A stretch of DNA of 64,000 bases, from contig CM065710.1 in assembly GCA_017654935.2 (NCBI GenBank), positions 11,069,907 through 11,133,906 on the forward strand, written 5' to 3'. Both the position numbers and the translations under genes were made by a program. This document shows, piece after piece, positions 10,986-23,090 of the stretch. The stretch is from Phymorhynchus buccinoides. Taxonomy: Eukaryota; Mollusca; Gastropoda; Neogastropoda; Raphitomidae. How positions within the stretch are numbered: the first letter of the stretch is position 1; the number at the start of each line of letters is the position of its first letter. The notes beneath the pieces are model-generated. The model was not told where the DNA came from. It saw only the letters and a list, made by a program, of their open reading frames with translations, and ran no database searches.

Positions 10986-11549
10986 TGTCAAACACCGAGC
11001 AAGCGGCGTACTATCCGGAACTAGTAGGGGGTGAATACGTTTCTTGTTGTTGATTGGTCCATTAAAGTTTGTTTAAAAGGAAATAAAAATTTTAACCAGT
11101 CAGACAATAGCTTGTAATATTCTTCCGCAAACATTTTCTAAAGTGTTTCTTAGGCCCCGTTTGGCGTAAGCGTTATTCGCGCGGCGACCGTTATCTAGAG
11201 AAACTCGAGCCAGTAGAATATCCAGCGTGATGGAGTTGTCTGTGTACAAGAAGAAACTTAGAAAGAAAAAAAGTCTACCCATAAAATTAAAATAAAAACC
11301 CAGTCTTCTTCTCCACAATCATCAGTTTGATTTTATGATACTCAGCTATATGCGGTCGAGGTCCGAAGTCGGGCATACAAAAAAAACACCTGTCTCCACA
11401 TTTGAAGGTTTCAAAGCTGCATGATTATATCCTTTTTTCGGAATTTCAATGCACTATACATGTAATACTATAGGGTAAAACACAGAAGCACGTACCTTTT
11501 CCTTAGTTTTGTTTTCATTTTGTAATGCATGAAAATGCGTTTTCTTCAG
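10986..11549. other. No gene seen
   Basis: Unremarkable AT-rich sequence; no splice-supported ORF. Confidence 0.5.
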
Positions 11550-11551
11550 TA

Positions 11552-11928
11552 CAGTGAAACCCGCTTTATTTCAACTCGGTTATTTTCAATTTCGGGATAA
11601 TTTCAAGTCATTCTAAGGTCCCGGCCAGAGGCCTTCTTTCTATCTGTTACAAAACCACGGATAATTTCAATTCGGTTAATTTCAATTATCGGTTAATTTC
11701 AAGTAAAATCTCGGTCCCAACTGAAGCGAAACCCGGTTAATTTCAAGTCAACACATTTTATCAAGAGGAGGAGATCGGCTAAATTCAATTTTTTTGCTCG
11801 CCTAATTTCAAGTCAACACACTTTTACTTCAATTTTTTCTCAGGCTTGTCTAAAATCTCTACGCTCGCGCACATGTGTGCCGTCTGGCTTTGACTCGGTG
11901 AGAGGAAGTGTCAATCAGATCACCTTGT

Positions 11929-11975
<47 letters not shown>

Positions 11976-12776
11976 GTCAAAATTTTATCTTCAGATGGAC
12001 ATCGAATAAGCGTTACATTATGCTTTTTTACATCAAGCCATCCATAACAAAACAGAAATCAAATAATAAACAAGCAGAACATGAAAATGCACAAACTACA
12101 CACACAAACATGTACATACACGCACGCACACACATGCGCACGCACACACACAGCAACAAAAACGAGGAAAATGGGGGAAGGGTAAGTGTGTGCGTGTGTG
12201 TGTGTGTACGTGTGCGCGCGCATGTGTGTAGCCTTAACCTTTGCTTGAACCCTGGTCTGAGGGAGTGGGAGAATGGGGAGTGTCTATCAGATCACCGCAG
12301 TTTATTGGCTGTCGCCGGGAGATGCTCATAATAGAGTAAGATGGCGGACAAGAAAGTGAAGCACGCTACACTTACTTTAATTAAAAAGGAAAATAGAATT
12401 AATTCAGTGTTTTTCCCAACTTTATCAAAAAGAAAATGTAACTAAATTTAACGAAATGTCCCATATGGCTTCGGCCCGGAGGACATAAATGATAAAACAA
12501 ACTTTCGATAATTCAATGCGTGGAGGCACTGTCTCTCTCACTCTCACTCCTTCACTCTCTCTCTCCCTCCTTCTCTCCCTCTCTGTCCCTTCTTCTCTCT
12601 CTCTCCTTCCTTCTCTCCCTCTCTGTCCCTTCTTCTCTCTCTCTCTCCTCTCTCTGTGTCTCTCCCTCCCTCCTTCTCTCTCTCCATCCCTCCTTCTGTC
12701 TCTCTCCCTCCTTCTCTCTCTCTCTCCCTCCCTCCTTCTCTCTCTGTGTCTCTCTCTCCCTCCTCTCTCACCCCTT

Positions 12777-12817
<41 letters not shown>

Positions 12818-12978
12818 TCTCTCTCTCTCTCTGTGTCTCTCCCTCCCTCCTTCTCTCTCTCCATCCCTCCTTCTCTCTTTCTCTCTCCCTCCTTCTCTCT
12901 CTCTCTCCCTCCTCTCTCTGTGTCTCTCCCTCCCTCCTTCTCTCTCTGTGTCTCTCTCTCCCTCCTCTCTCACCCCTT

Positions 12979-13010
<32 letters not shown>

Positions 13011-13543
13011 CTCTCTCTCTCTCCCTCCTCTCTCACTCTTTCTTTCTCTCTCCCTCCCTCCTTCTCTCTCAGAGGGCCTCACGTGAGAGCGCCACCAACA
13101 TAAAACTATCGCCCTTGGGCAACACGAAGAAGCAGTATAAAGCCTCATTGAAAAGTAATGTACACTTTATCTAACACACGCACAAAATCCGTCCGTCCAT
13201 CCCACAATTTTATCAAATACAGCATAGACCTTAGCGCTTAGGCCTATATTTTATGAGTTGAAGGTTCAAACACCATTTAGCCCAAAGTAGAACAGTTTGT
13301 ATTTTTGGTAATATATATATAAGATACAAGTGTACACTTTCTAAACACATAAATCAATGTGAAAATATCCATACTATAAAAAAAAATCCTGTTCTCCCTC
13401 GTCTTGCTCGGTTAATTTTAACTTTGCTCGGTTAATTTCAATTTTGTGTTAAATTAGGCAAAAACTTGAAATTAACCAAGCACTCGGATAATTTCAAGTC
13501 ATTTGGTGGTCCTAAGGCACTTGAAATAAAGCGGGTTTCACTG
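11552..13543. mobile_element. Pogo/Tc1-like element, 2 kb, invaded by simple repeats
   Basis: Ends CAGTGAAACCCGCTTTATTT and complement, TA on both sides (11550-11551, 13544-13545). Subterminal GGTTAATTTCAA repeats occur at both ends. The centre is (GT)n and (CT)n (11935-11970, 12530-13070). A 34-codon frame at 12341-12445 (MADKKVKHATLTLIKKE) resembles the start of pogo-type transposases but ends at once. Confidence 0.8.
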
Positions 13544-13746
13544 TAGTTGTTTGTATTGCGCTTGTGTGAGACCACACTTTAATTTCCCCTAACGAGATAA
13601 TAAAGGTGGGTTTTTTACGTAATCGATTTGATCTCATGAAATGGACTTACTCAATAATTATGTCATCTGTTGTCTCCGGTTCTGTTATGATTTCGAAGTA
13701 GCTTAATGGACAGTACTTACCAAAGAGAAGTGGAACACTACACGCA

Positions 13747-13952
13747 GACCTGTTTACCCCCTACACAAGTCTTGGGTGGTCGGGTTAGCTGAAATGAGTA
13801 GCTTTGGTGTGAAATGAGTAGTCCTCTTCATTAAACCATCAAATCATATTTACTGAAAATGAGTAGTTAGAGCATTATTTTCAATGTTGAAGAGTAGTCG
13901 AGGTCCAAATTGAGTAGAATACTACTCGAAAAGAGTAGAGTAAACAGGTCTG
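13747..13952. mobile_element. MITE family G (TIR CAGACCTGTTTACC)
   Basis: Ends CAGACCTGTTTAC / GTAAACAGGTCTG, flanked by CTACACG on both sides. Internal GAAATGAGTAGT repeats. Confidence 0.88.
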
Positions 13953-14362
13953 CTACACGTTATAGGTCTAGAATACAATCCTGGCAAAAACCTAGACTAG
14001 TGAAATAAGACCACGATTGGTATTGAGAACAAGATGTTGGCCTTTTTCTTTCAGGTCTCCGCCGGTCTCTCTGACAAGTCTCCTCTCTCTGTCTTACTCT
14101 TTCTGTGTGCAGACTAACGCTCTCTTTCTGTATTGGTTTTGTGTGTGTGTAAGTGCCAGTGATGTGTGTGTGTGTGACTGTGCAGGCGAGGTCAGTGTGT
14201 GTGTGTGGTGTTTTTTTCGTCTTACCAAATGAATGTCCCACTTTCTTTCTCAACCATACGTCCCAGTCGTACTGTCTCTGCCTTATCAAACTACTCTCTC
14301 AGTAGTCCACAAAGATAAGAACTCTGTTGAATAGTATGCACCCCCCCCCCCCCCCCCCCCCC

Positions 14363-14540
14363 CTGCATGCGCATCTCGACCCTTCCAACGGAAGTGTCGC
14401 CATCTTAGTCAGATTTGTGTGTAAACAGCATCGATCTGGCATTTTTCAAACAAAGTTACTGACTAAGATGGCGGTCTGCCATCATATGGCACGCTCCTTG
14501 TGGCCGGATATGACGACACGTGGGTACAAGCCACACGGCA
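14363..14540. repeat. Dispersed inverted repeat family H (CCATCTTAGTCAG)
   Basis: CCATCTTAGTCAG ... CTGACTAAGATGG plus TGGCCGGATATGACGACAC. Preceded by a poly-C run, as is the second copy at 38680-38850. Confidence 0.7.
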
Positions 14541-14564
14541 GATAAGATATTTGTACAAATAGTC

Positions 14565-14930
14565 CCCCCACCTTGTGGAAGCTGCCTTCAACTGTATTTA
14601 AATACAAGTTTAACTTGATTTAAAAGAAATGTCCCACATGGTTAATTCCGAGAGGATGTAAAACAAAACTTTTTTTCTTTCTTTCTTCGTGGAAGTTCTG
14701 TGCTTGTAACTTCCTCTAATCTGTCACTCTTAGTCTTAGACTGCTTTTTCCCCCCATTGTTTATTCTGTCAACTAATATCTGCCATACTGGTCCATTCTC
14801 CTGCCTTTTTTTCTCTCAAGTAACTCTTGCACAGATTTTCTCCAGCCAAAGATGGGCCTAACTACTTCTTACGGGCGCCTGACGGCAGCATGATAATGCA
14901 TCTGCGCTGACAGAGTGATCGAAGAATAAT
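14565..14930 (+). repeat. Family C copy, degraded
   Basis: GTACAAATAGTCCCCCCACC ... TAACTTCCTCTAATCTGTCA ... GGCAGCATGATAATGCATC. Confidence 0.65.
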
Positions 14931-15310
14931 ATTGTGGTGTATCGTTTCTGGTGACCTGAACACTCAAATGAGAATGCATAGTGGGGCAGAGTATTGTGTG
15001 CATGTAAAAACGTGTACACCCCACCAATTGAGGGTGTGCATCCCGGAAAAGGAATTGCACCCAGTGAAGGGTGTGTAGGTGTATCACCCAAAGGACACAA
15101 GGAAGACAGGGACCTAACATTACATGTGAGGGGCAAGGGAGGTACAGGGCAGGGCCAGGGCGTAGCCGGCAAAGGACATATCTGCCGCTCTGCGATGCCC
15201 TTGTTGTTGGCATGTACATGTATAGGGAGGCTCAGGTGGAAGTCTTCCAAATTGGCATGAATACATGTGTGTGTCCTTTAGAATTTTCCATTTTGTACGT
15301 CTTTAGTACA
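14931..15310. other. No gene seen
   Basis: GC-richer stretch open in several frames (up to 130 codons on the minus strand) without recognisable domains or splice support. Confidence 0.4.
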
Positions 15311-15317
15311 AGTAATC

Positions 15318-15600
15318 AAGTTCCCCCACCTTCTGAAAGTTCAGTGCTAGTAACTTCCACAAATCTATCACTCTCTTTGCACCTTTTCCTCATTACTGTC
15401 ATCTATTTCCCCCCCGACTTATTGGTCCATTCTCTTGCCTTTTTTTCTTAAAAAAATCTTCCAAGTCATTTTCTCCTTTGAGCTCCTCTGAAATCCGAAC
15501 GAGTCGGCAAGCTGAATGCAGCAGGGAGACCAGTGAAAACTGAAAAACGGAGACATATGTATCTCACCCATTATGGCCTGGGAATGCAGAAGAAATAATT
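15318..15600 (+). repeat. Family C, alternative 3' end
   Basis: Same 5' half as 4820-5199 but ends TTTGAGCTCCTC, GGGAGACCAGTGAAAACTGA and CATTATGGCCTGGGAA. The same version is at 30990-31275. Confidence 0.7.
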
Positions 15601-15649
15601 ACCATCTTTATTACAGTGGAACCTGCCTATTAAGACCTTGGACCCCCCC

Positions 15650-16195
15650 GTGGGGATCTTTTGTATAAATAGTTCCCCCACCTTCTGGAAGTTCTGTTTG
15701 CCCCACATGGCCGAAAGGCCAAAGAGGGCGTTAAGCATTATTTCCTGGAAGTTCTGTGCTTGTAACTTCCTCTAATCTGTCACTCTCTTTGACTCTGCCT
15801 TTTCCCTTTGCTTACTGTCGTCGACTATCTTTGCCTTACCGGTCCATTCTCCTGCCTTTTTTCAAGAAACACTTTCAAAAACATTTCCTCCAGCCGAAAT
15901 CGGACTTGCTGGGCCTAACTATTTCAGACCTCTTTACCACCTACACAAGTCTTGAGTAGTCTGGATAGCTGAAATGAGTAGTTTTAAAATAATGTTCACT
16001 GAAAATGAGTAGTAATCAAGAGTTAAAGAGCAGTTTTCAGTTTTGAATAGCAGTAGACATTCAAATTGACTAGAATACTACTCGAAAAGAGTAGAGTAAA
16101 CAGGTCTGCTATTTTTCTTAGTTAGGCGCATAACGGCAGCATGATGCATCTGCGCTCATAATTGACAGGAAACTGTCTGAGCAATCAAAGAAGAC
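15650..16195 (+). repeat. Family C copy split by MITE G
   Basis: The element resumes at CTTAGTTAGGCGCATAACGG after the insertion 15928-16110. Confidence 0.7.
15928..16110. mobile_element. MITE family G, second copy
   Basis: CAGACCTCTTTACC ... GTAAACAGGTCTG with target duplication CTATTT. Confidence 0.85.
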
Positions 16196-16340
16196 GACCT
16201 TCGAAAATCAACCACAAAAAGGTCTTATTGGGGAGGGGAGGTGGACACTCAGTAGTCCAGATATGAAGGGGAAAAACGTGTGAATGTTTTTAATTATCAT
16301 ATCTTAGAGGGAGTCTAATGGTCAACCTATGGCGATATTT

Positions 16341-16532
16341 TTCACGCCAGAGGGCAGTCAATGCACTAGGGGCTCATCACGCGATTTTCTTACTTGGGCG
16401 TAGTGAGAGAGAGAGTGATGGTAGGACCACTCACTGTCTCTCTCTCTTTCTTTATCCCCAACTAATAATATAGAGAGGATTAGCCCCACACGAGCGTCAT
16501 GCCCTCTGGCGTCAGAAAAATCGCACTAAGTC
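16341..16532. mobile_element. Palindromic element, ~190 bp
   Basis: GCGATATTTTTCACGCCAG(AGGGCA) faces (TGCCCT)CTGGCGTCAGAAAAATCGC. GA/CT microsatellite arms in the middle. Confidence 0.7.
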
Positions 16533-16546
16533 TCTCAGTCTCATAG

Positions 16547-16814
16547 CAGGCATCAGAATAGTCTGAAGTCCAATCCTCTGAAAACCGCGGTAAAAGGGCC
16601 ATCAAGGTTCTAGACGGTAGAGGGACAACACTGAAATGAGTTCCCAACACCACCAAAAAGGCTGAATATAGTGATAAATCATTTTACAATGCTATTTAGC
16701 TCAAAGGATAACACTCAATAAAATTTTAAAAAGGCAAAACCTCTGACAAGAGAAGCCAATCCTCTGTCAGAAATTCTTAATCCTCTGAAATTCTCTGACA
16801 ATTCTGATGCCTGA
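16547..16814. mobile_element. MITE family I (TIR CAGGCATCAGAAT), copy 1
   Basis: CAGGCATCAGAATAGTCTGA ... CAATTCTGATGCCTG with internal AATCCTCTGAAA/CCTCTGACA repeats. Confidence 0.88.
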
Positions 16815-16838
16815 ATAGGGAAGGTCTTAACTATTCTC

Positions 16839-17094
16839 AGGCATCAGAATGGTCTGAAGTCCAATCCTCTGAAAATTGCGGTACAAGGATCACCAAGGCC
16901 CCAGACTAAAGAGGGACAACACTGAAATGAGCTCCCAACACCACCAAAAAGGCTTAATATAGTGAGGAATCACCTTAGAATGCTATTTAACACAAAGGAT
17001 AGCAATCAATAAAATAAAAAAAAGGCAAAACCTCTGACAAGAGAAGCCAATCCTCCGTCAGAAATTCTTAATCCTCTGACAATTCTGATGCCTG
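16839..17094. mobile_element. MITE family I, copy 2
   Basis: Same ends and body as copy 1, 24 bp downstream of it. Confidence 0.88.
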
Positions 17095-17101
17095 TAGAGA
17101 C

Positions 17102-17551
17102 AGGCATCAGAATACTCCAGAGTCCAATCCGCGGACGAACAACACTCGCCATGACTCGGAGTCGACATCGAGTCGGACCCCACAAAACTCTAGTCCGTAG
17201 TCGGCATCATTGCGATCATTCGCTACCCGATTTCTCGCGGAAAAGTTCAAAGTCCTCGCATCACCGTAGTCTCCCGCGATCATATCCTCTAAATCGACTC
17301 ATTTAAAGCCCAAATTACAATCATCAAAACAAACTCTGAAACAGTGAAAGTAAGTCTAGAGAGCTCTAAACTCGGAAGAAAAAACAAACACGGCCGCAAT
17401 TTTTCGTTTCCGAAGGCGCAGTATGAAAACAAACCGTTCAAGAATACCATTTGAGAATAAGATCGCGCTGCCTCATGAAGTACAAACTGCGGCCGGCAGT
17501 GCCAAAACCGCGGCCAGTGGCTACCAAAACTGCGGGCCGCTCTGATGCCTG
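17102..17551. mobile_element. MITE family I, longer variant
   Basis: CAGGCATCAGAATACTCC ... CTCTGATGCCTG. The centre (about 17205-17400) is unlike copies 1-2 but matches the inside of the 809-bp family G elements. Confidence 0.8.
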
Positions 17552-17587
17552 ATTCTAGTACCATGGGCAAATGCAAGACATCACCAG

Positions 17588-18110
17588 ACCTGCTTACCCC
17601 GTACAGAAGTCTTGAGTAGTCTGGATAGCTGAAATGAGTAGTTTTGAGTGGCACAGCGTTCGCTTCGTGTCAAGTAAACCTGAGTTCGAACCTGGGTACA
17701 GGGGATTTTTCCTCTCACTTTACACTAGGCCTTAGGTCTGAATGTGGAGTCTTTTCGGATGAGACGATAAACCAAGGCCCCATGTGCCCATGCACTTAGC
17801 ACACGTTAAACCCAGTGGCAACGAAAAAGTTGTCATTTGGTCAAAATTACCCCCCTTCTTTCCCCATCAATGACACAAAAAATATATAAAAAAAATGGGT
17901 GGCACGCCTCTCCAGGTGGAAGCAACCCGAATTTCACAGAGATGCCTCTGTGACTATAAAGTACCTAATAGGTGCAAAATGTGTAGTTTTATTCACTAAA
18001 CCATCAATGCTCACTGAAAATTAGTAATCAAGAATTAAAGAGCATTATTTTTAATTTTTAGAGACCCAAATTGAGTAGAATACTACTCAAAAAGAGTAAA
18101 CAGGTCAGCA
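17588..18110. mobile_element. MITE family G, third copy, carrying a SINE
   Basis: CAGACCTGCTTACC ... GTAAACAGGTC; the body is interrupted by the SINE at 17646-17968. Confidence 0.8.
17646..17968 (+). mobile_element. tRNA-derived SINE, second copy, in a MITE
   Basis: Same family as 3076-3509, with box B GTTCGAACCTGG, the GATGAGACGATAAACC core and the GTACCTAATA end. It sits within the MITE at 17588-18110. Confidence 0.8.
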
Positions 18111-19040
18111 TCTCTACACTCCCACCAAATGCAAAAACATTCACCACCAAGCACCCTGCCATGTGTTTATCTTTAGAGCTGATGTCAATGCTGCTTCTGT
18201 TGCGTGCTCGAAAAAATAAGTTACTCCCTGCTTGTAGGTCGAGACGTAACGGACAAACTAAAACGTCGCGAGAAAGAAACCATGGCGCTAAAAGTAGGTA
18301 TTCCAAAGGGGTTTTCAATAATACATGCTACACATTGTCTGTTGCTACAGTTTGATAGATCTTTTGATCCTGATTAATGTGATACCAGAAACAAGTCTGT
18401 GTGGTAAAAAATAAAAAAGTTATGACGTTTTATGTGATTTTTGGACTTAGAAGATTTTTCGGCAACATTTTTGTGCCATTTTCACTCGCACACAGCAAAA
18501 AAACATAAAGTCACAGAGATCTAAAAGTTCTGATTTTTAATCTTTATATACTGGTAATCAAACACACAAAATTTGTTGACATCAAATGCTTTACCAAAAA
18601 AGTTGTAAATCTCCAAACTCGGTCAAAAATTAAGTTATTTCCACAGATTCTTGGAACAAAATCGCACAATGGGGGTATTTCAAAGGTCTGGTACACAGTT
18701 GTTTTCAGTACCATAACTACAAAATCTGGATTACAACTTAATAGTAACATAGAGATTATGCTCAATTTTTTTCAGAACTCTGTTTGTGATAGTTACATCA
18801 TACTGGTCCAATGAAAATGGTACATCATCGAATTTGAGCGCCTGGCCAAAAAGGATCAATTTTGAAGGTTTTTCAAATTGCTATAACTTTGTCATTTTTA
18901 ATGCTACTGAGTTGCCCTTTATACCAAATTGTCAAGTTTTTAATGTCCTCTACTCTGAAAACAAGTAAAAGTGCTAAATTTACAAAACATTTAAAATTTT
19001 AAGGCTTTTTTTTTTACAAAAATATTCAAATTTTTAATTT
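18111..19040. other. AT-rich, no gene seen
   Basis: Short ORFs only; no repeat family recognised. Confidence 0.5.
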
Positions 19041-19044
19041 TTTC

Positions 19045-20384
19045 ACATTTTCAACTTTCTTTTTTTTTCTTCCTGAATGAAAATTATGAATAAAAGCTCA
19101 TACCAAATTGTACTTCTGTCTTTTGTGGTTTTATTGGTGTGCTTTTTATTCTTGTGTATGATGTGTTATTATTTTAAAATATTTGTTGAAAATACCAACC
19201 GTATTGGAGATTTTGGCCGCCGCCAGAGCCTTCAGACTAAGGCCGTCGGCACCCCCCGGCACTTCATGGCTTTGGATGAGCGTGCCCCTTTACTCAATTT
19301 TAACTAAAATGGTTCTATCTAAAAGAAAATTGAATGCTCTTTAAAACCATGTACTTTTTGAAAGGGTGGGGCAATGTTAAGCTGGTTAAAATTTAGTTCA
19401 AACTGTTCAAAATAAAATGTCTTATCGAAAATAAGATTTTTGCATAAAAGTTACACCGATTGAAAGCTTGGGGTTTCCTCTTCCCGTGACATGTTCTATT
19501 TTTATCCGACCAATGGGCACGCTCAAACAATTGCCCAAAAGGCGTGCAGCGCGTGACGTCAAGTGATCATTCACTAGCTGGCGGACAACAATACAACAAG
19601 GAACAAAAAACAAATATTTTTGCATGATGCACATAGACTTGATTGAGTTATGCCGTAATGCATTATTCAAAGTGACAATGTCAAATTCTTTGACAAGCAA
19701 TGCTTTGACAGGTGAGTTTCCCTCAGTCCTGAGAGGTTCCTGGCACGTTCAGGTGGAAACCCGGAACCAGGAATCAGATCTTGGAACCATTTCGCCACCT
19801 GCAGCATAATAAAACAGAATATATGCGTCAGTTCTTTGATTTAACTTTTATTTTCCTAAATGAATACTTCCATATATTTTCATCTTTAGCAACTAAGCAA
19901 GACACAAGTGCTTTGCGTTAAGATTCTGTTGTGAAATCCTTACATGAATTTAAACTTGAGGGAAAAAAACAACTTCAATCCACAGTCCAATTTTTTCCCC
20001 CACCTGAAATATAATTTTCCCATCTTTTTTTTCAAAGACAAAGTAAAATGAAGCTAATATTTAAATAATCTGAAGCGAATCTCCAAAATTTATTTGAAAA
20101 CTCCTAATTGGCTCACTCCCAGTACGGTGATTATGAATCACATCAGGTGGTAGTTGACTTCCTGTCAGTCGTTGACGACCACGTATGTTGGGCTCTAGGT
20201 CAGGCAATGCAATAGAACATTGTATTAATTTAGTCGCACACACAGAACGAGAGAAAGGTTATGTGCCTATGTGCATGCATATTTGCATGTGTGTGAGCTA
20301 TTAATAAAATTATTATAATTATATTATGTCTTTGTTGAACTTCGTTTTTAAAATTTTAAGCGCATATTTAGTCTCTCTCTCCCC

Positions 20385-20420
<36 letters not shown>

Positions 20421-20616
20421 AGTGCGTGTGCGCGAGAGAGAGAGCAGGCATGGGAATTGTCAGAGACAAAACAAATCTGAAAAGCCCCCCCCCCCCCCCC
20501 CCCCCATTTTTACAGCATTAAAATATAATATTCTAAAAATTGAAGTATTTAGTAACTAAAACTTTTAGTAAAAGTTTGCCTTAAAAAAAAAAAAAATTGC
20601 GGACAATTCCCATGTC

Positions 20617-20661
<45 letters not shown>

Positions 20662-22305
20662 AGGAAGTCAGTTGCCTGAAACTTGAAACTGCATCAAATT
20701 GTCTTAATTCAGGTACATCCACATGCATTGTGTGTTGTGTGTGTGCATATAACCCAGTTGGGTCTTTAATTGTATGTTTATTATTGGGTTGCTAGGTGCT
20801 TGAGTTAAGTTCCTTGTAGTGTGTGTGTGTGTAAAATAAAGCGTGCAGAAATCAAAATCTCATGTTTGTGAATGAGAAACAGCAGACCTTTATCAATCAT
20901 TCAATGTATTGTTACTGTTAGTGTGTGTGCATTCTCCAGTATCTGTTCATTGTTAATGAAACACAATATTGAGAACAATTGACTGTTTTTTGTAGTTTTG
21001 CTTAGCATTAACTAGTTTCGATTTTGTTGGTAGCCGTAGGTCTAGGCCAAGACAACGTTTACTTAGGCCTAGCATGATATTCCTCTCTATCTCAGAATCT
21101 GGGTTGAACTTGAAGTTGAAGATGCTTCACTTTACTGACTAAAGGTTTTCAATTCAGAAACAAACAGTTGAATCTTTTGCAAAATACATGCAGAAGTCTA
21201 GAAGCGCAATAATTTTAACCAAAACAATTACTGATTTGAATAAGTATTGGGCAAAAAACGAGGAAATATAATTCTGATCCTAGGCCTAGGCCGATCGAAA
21301 AACAGAATCGAATATTGCCAAGGGAAGTCACTCAGTCTAACTAGTCAGACAGACCATTTTTTCAACATCACGTGATCTCACATTTTGATCGATTTCTTTA
21401 AAATCTTTCAATTTTATTCCTAATTACATCTTTAAGCGTTAATAATAGGCTTTTTCCAAAACATCTATAATGGTTATGATCGGTTTACATGATGAGAAAA
21501 AATTAGCTCGGCTTCGATAGTACTCGACTGCTCGCCGTGTCAAAGATTTGATTTCTAGCTCAAGAACGATGTCATGTTTTACGGAAATACAAAACTTTAC
21601 AACATCATATATGCATAAAAAATGCACGAATATAATCTTAAACAGCAATACTCACCTAGCATGGAATCAATATCGTAGATAATTTCAAGATGGGCAATAT
21701 TTTCGCGATGAAACTGAACCTCTGTTAGCGTTGTCGTGCGTGCGCCATTTTTGTCGGCCAGTTGTAAATGGCTGAATGAGGTCACGCGCTCCGCGGAGTT
21801 TGGGTTCGTGGTTGAGCCTGCCCATTGGTCGGATACAAATAGAACATGTCGTCACGGGAAGAGAAAACCTCAAGCTTTCGATCGGTGTAACTTTCACGCA
21901 AAAATGTTGTCATTTTCGATCAGAAATTTTACTTTGAAAAGTTTGAACTAAATTTTAACCAGCTTAACATGACCCCACCCTTTCAAAAAGTGCATGGTTT
22001 TAAAGAGCATTCAATTTCCTTTTAGATAGAACCACTTTAGTTAATATTGAGTAAATGGGCAGGCTCATCCAAAGCCATGAAGTGCCGGGGGGTGCCGACG
22101 GCCTTAGTCAGAAGGCTTGTCGGCGGCCAAAAACTCCAATACGGTTGGTATTTTCAACAAATGTTTTAAAATAATAACACATCATACACAAGAATAAAAA
22201 GCACACCAATAGAACCACAAAAGACAGAAGTACAATTTGGTATGAGTTTTTATTCATAATTTTCATTCAGGAAGGAAAAAATGAAAGTTGAAAACAAGCA
22301 AAAAT
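19045..22305. mobile_element. Long inverted-repeat structure (arms ~500 bp, 3.26 kb overall)
   Basis: 19045-19565 is the inverted counterpart of 21775-22305. Shared landmarks are TTTTCAACTTTC, CTTCCTGAATGAAAATTATG, ACTTCTGTCTTTTGTGGTT, GGCCGTCGGCACCCCCCGG and TATCCGACCAATGGGCA. Arm length recalls Mutator-like transposons, but no transposase was found. An open stretch on the minus strand (21655-21785, LADKNGARTTTLTEVQF) ends at a good donor, CTAG|GTGAGT, but has no ATG. Confidence 0.75.
20450..20620. mobile_element. Small MITE inserted in a GA microsatellite
   Basis: CAGGCATGGGAATTGTC ... GACAATTCCCATGTCTG, with (GA)n on both sides and a poly-C run inside. Confidence 0.7.
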
Positions 22306-22650
22306 CGGCATTCTGGGCAGTTTGTCACAGCTGCAAGGCAGGGCTTTGGAATACCTACTAAAAGATTTAATAAATAGGTTCCCCATTGCTTTTCCAAAAG
22401 ACGATTTTCGGGGGAAAAACTAGGGGAGAGCACTTCGTGAAAATTAGAGTTGTTTACCTTAACCTTTACCGGACTTCTGGGGTCGCCCATGACCCCTTGA
22501 CACACAAAACATGTTATATCTCTAAAACTATTTAAGCAATCTTCATGAAATTTCATGACTTTGTCAAAAACGTAAATGGCTTTAAGTGTGTTAAATTTCA
22601 TTAATGTGTATAAAATATAAATGACGTAATATGACGCGTAATTTTGATAT
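22306..22650. other. No gene seen
   Basis: Includes a diverged GGGGTCGCCCATGACCCC, an outlier of the array that follows. Confidence 0.5.
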
Positions 22651-22654
22651 ACCT

Positions 22655-23090
22655 GTCCAGATGACGGGGGTCTCCCACGACCCCTACTTTAAAGAGCACT
22701 GCAGTGCATTGAGTAGGGGTCGTGGGAGACCCCCGCCATCCGGACAGGGATAAACACATGGTGACTCATTGACAAGTAGGGGTCGTGGGAGACCCCCGCC
22801 ATCCGGACAGGGATAAACACATGGTGACTCATTGACAAGTAGGGGTCGTGGGAGACCCCCGCCATCCGGACAGGGATAAACACATGGTGACTCATTGACA
22901 AGTAGGGGTCGTGGGAGACCCCCGCCATCCGGACAGGGATAAACACATGGTGACTCATTGACAAGTAGGGGTCGTGGGAGACCCCTGCCATCCGGACAAG
23001 GATAAACACCTAGGAATTCGCTCTTTGCTGAGTAGGGGGTCGTGGAAGACCCCCGCCATCGTGTCTGTGTAGTCAAAAGCATGATCCGGT
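22655..23090. repeat. 63-bp tandem array with internal palindrome
   Basis: Units start at 22713, 22776, 22839, 22902, 22965 and a decayed one at 23029. Each holds GTAGGGGTCGTGGGAGACCC. The left boundary carries the same block inverted (22667-22689). The 21-codon period explains the ORFs. Confidence 0.92.

Noticed and set aside
12425..13174. Several ~200-codon frames on both strands
   Set aside because: CT/GT simple repeats inside the pogo-like element.
21597..21785. Frame TSFSHLQLADKNG... as a first coding exon
   Set aside because: The apparent start codon is GTG and no upstream ATG is in frame; kept only as a note on the long-arm element.
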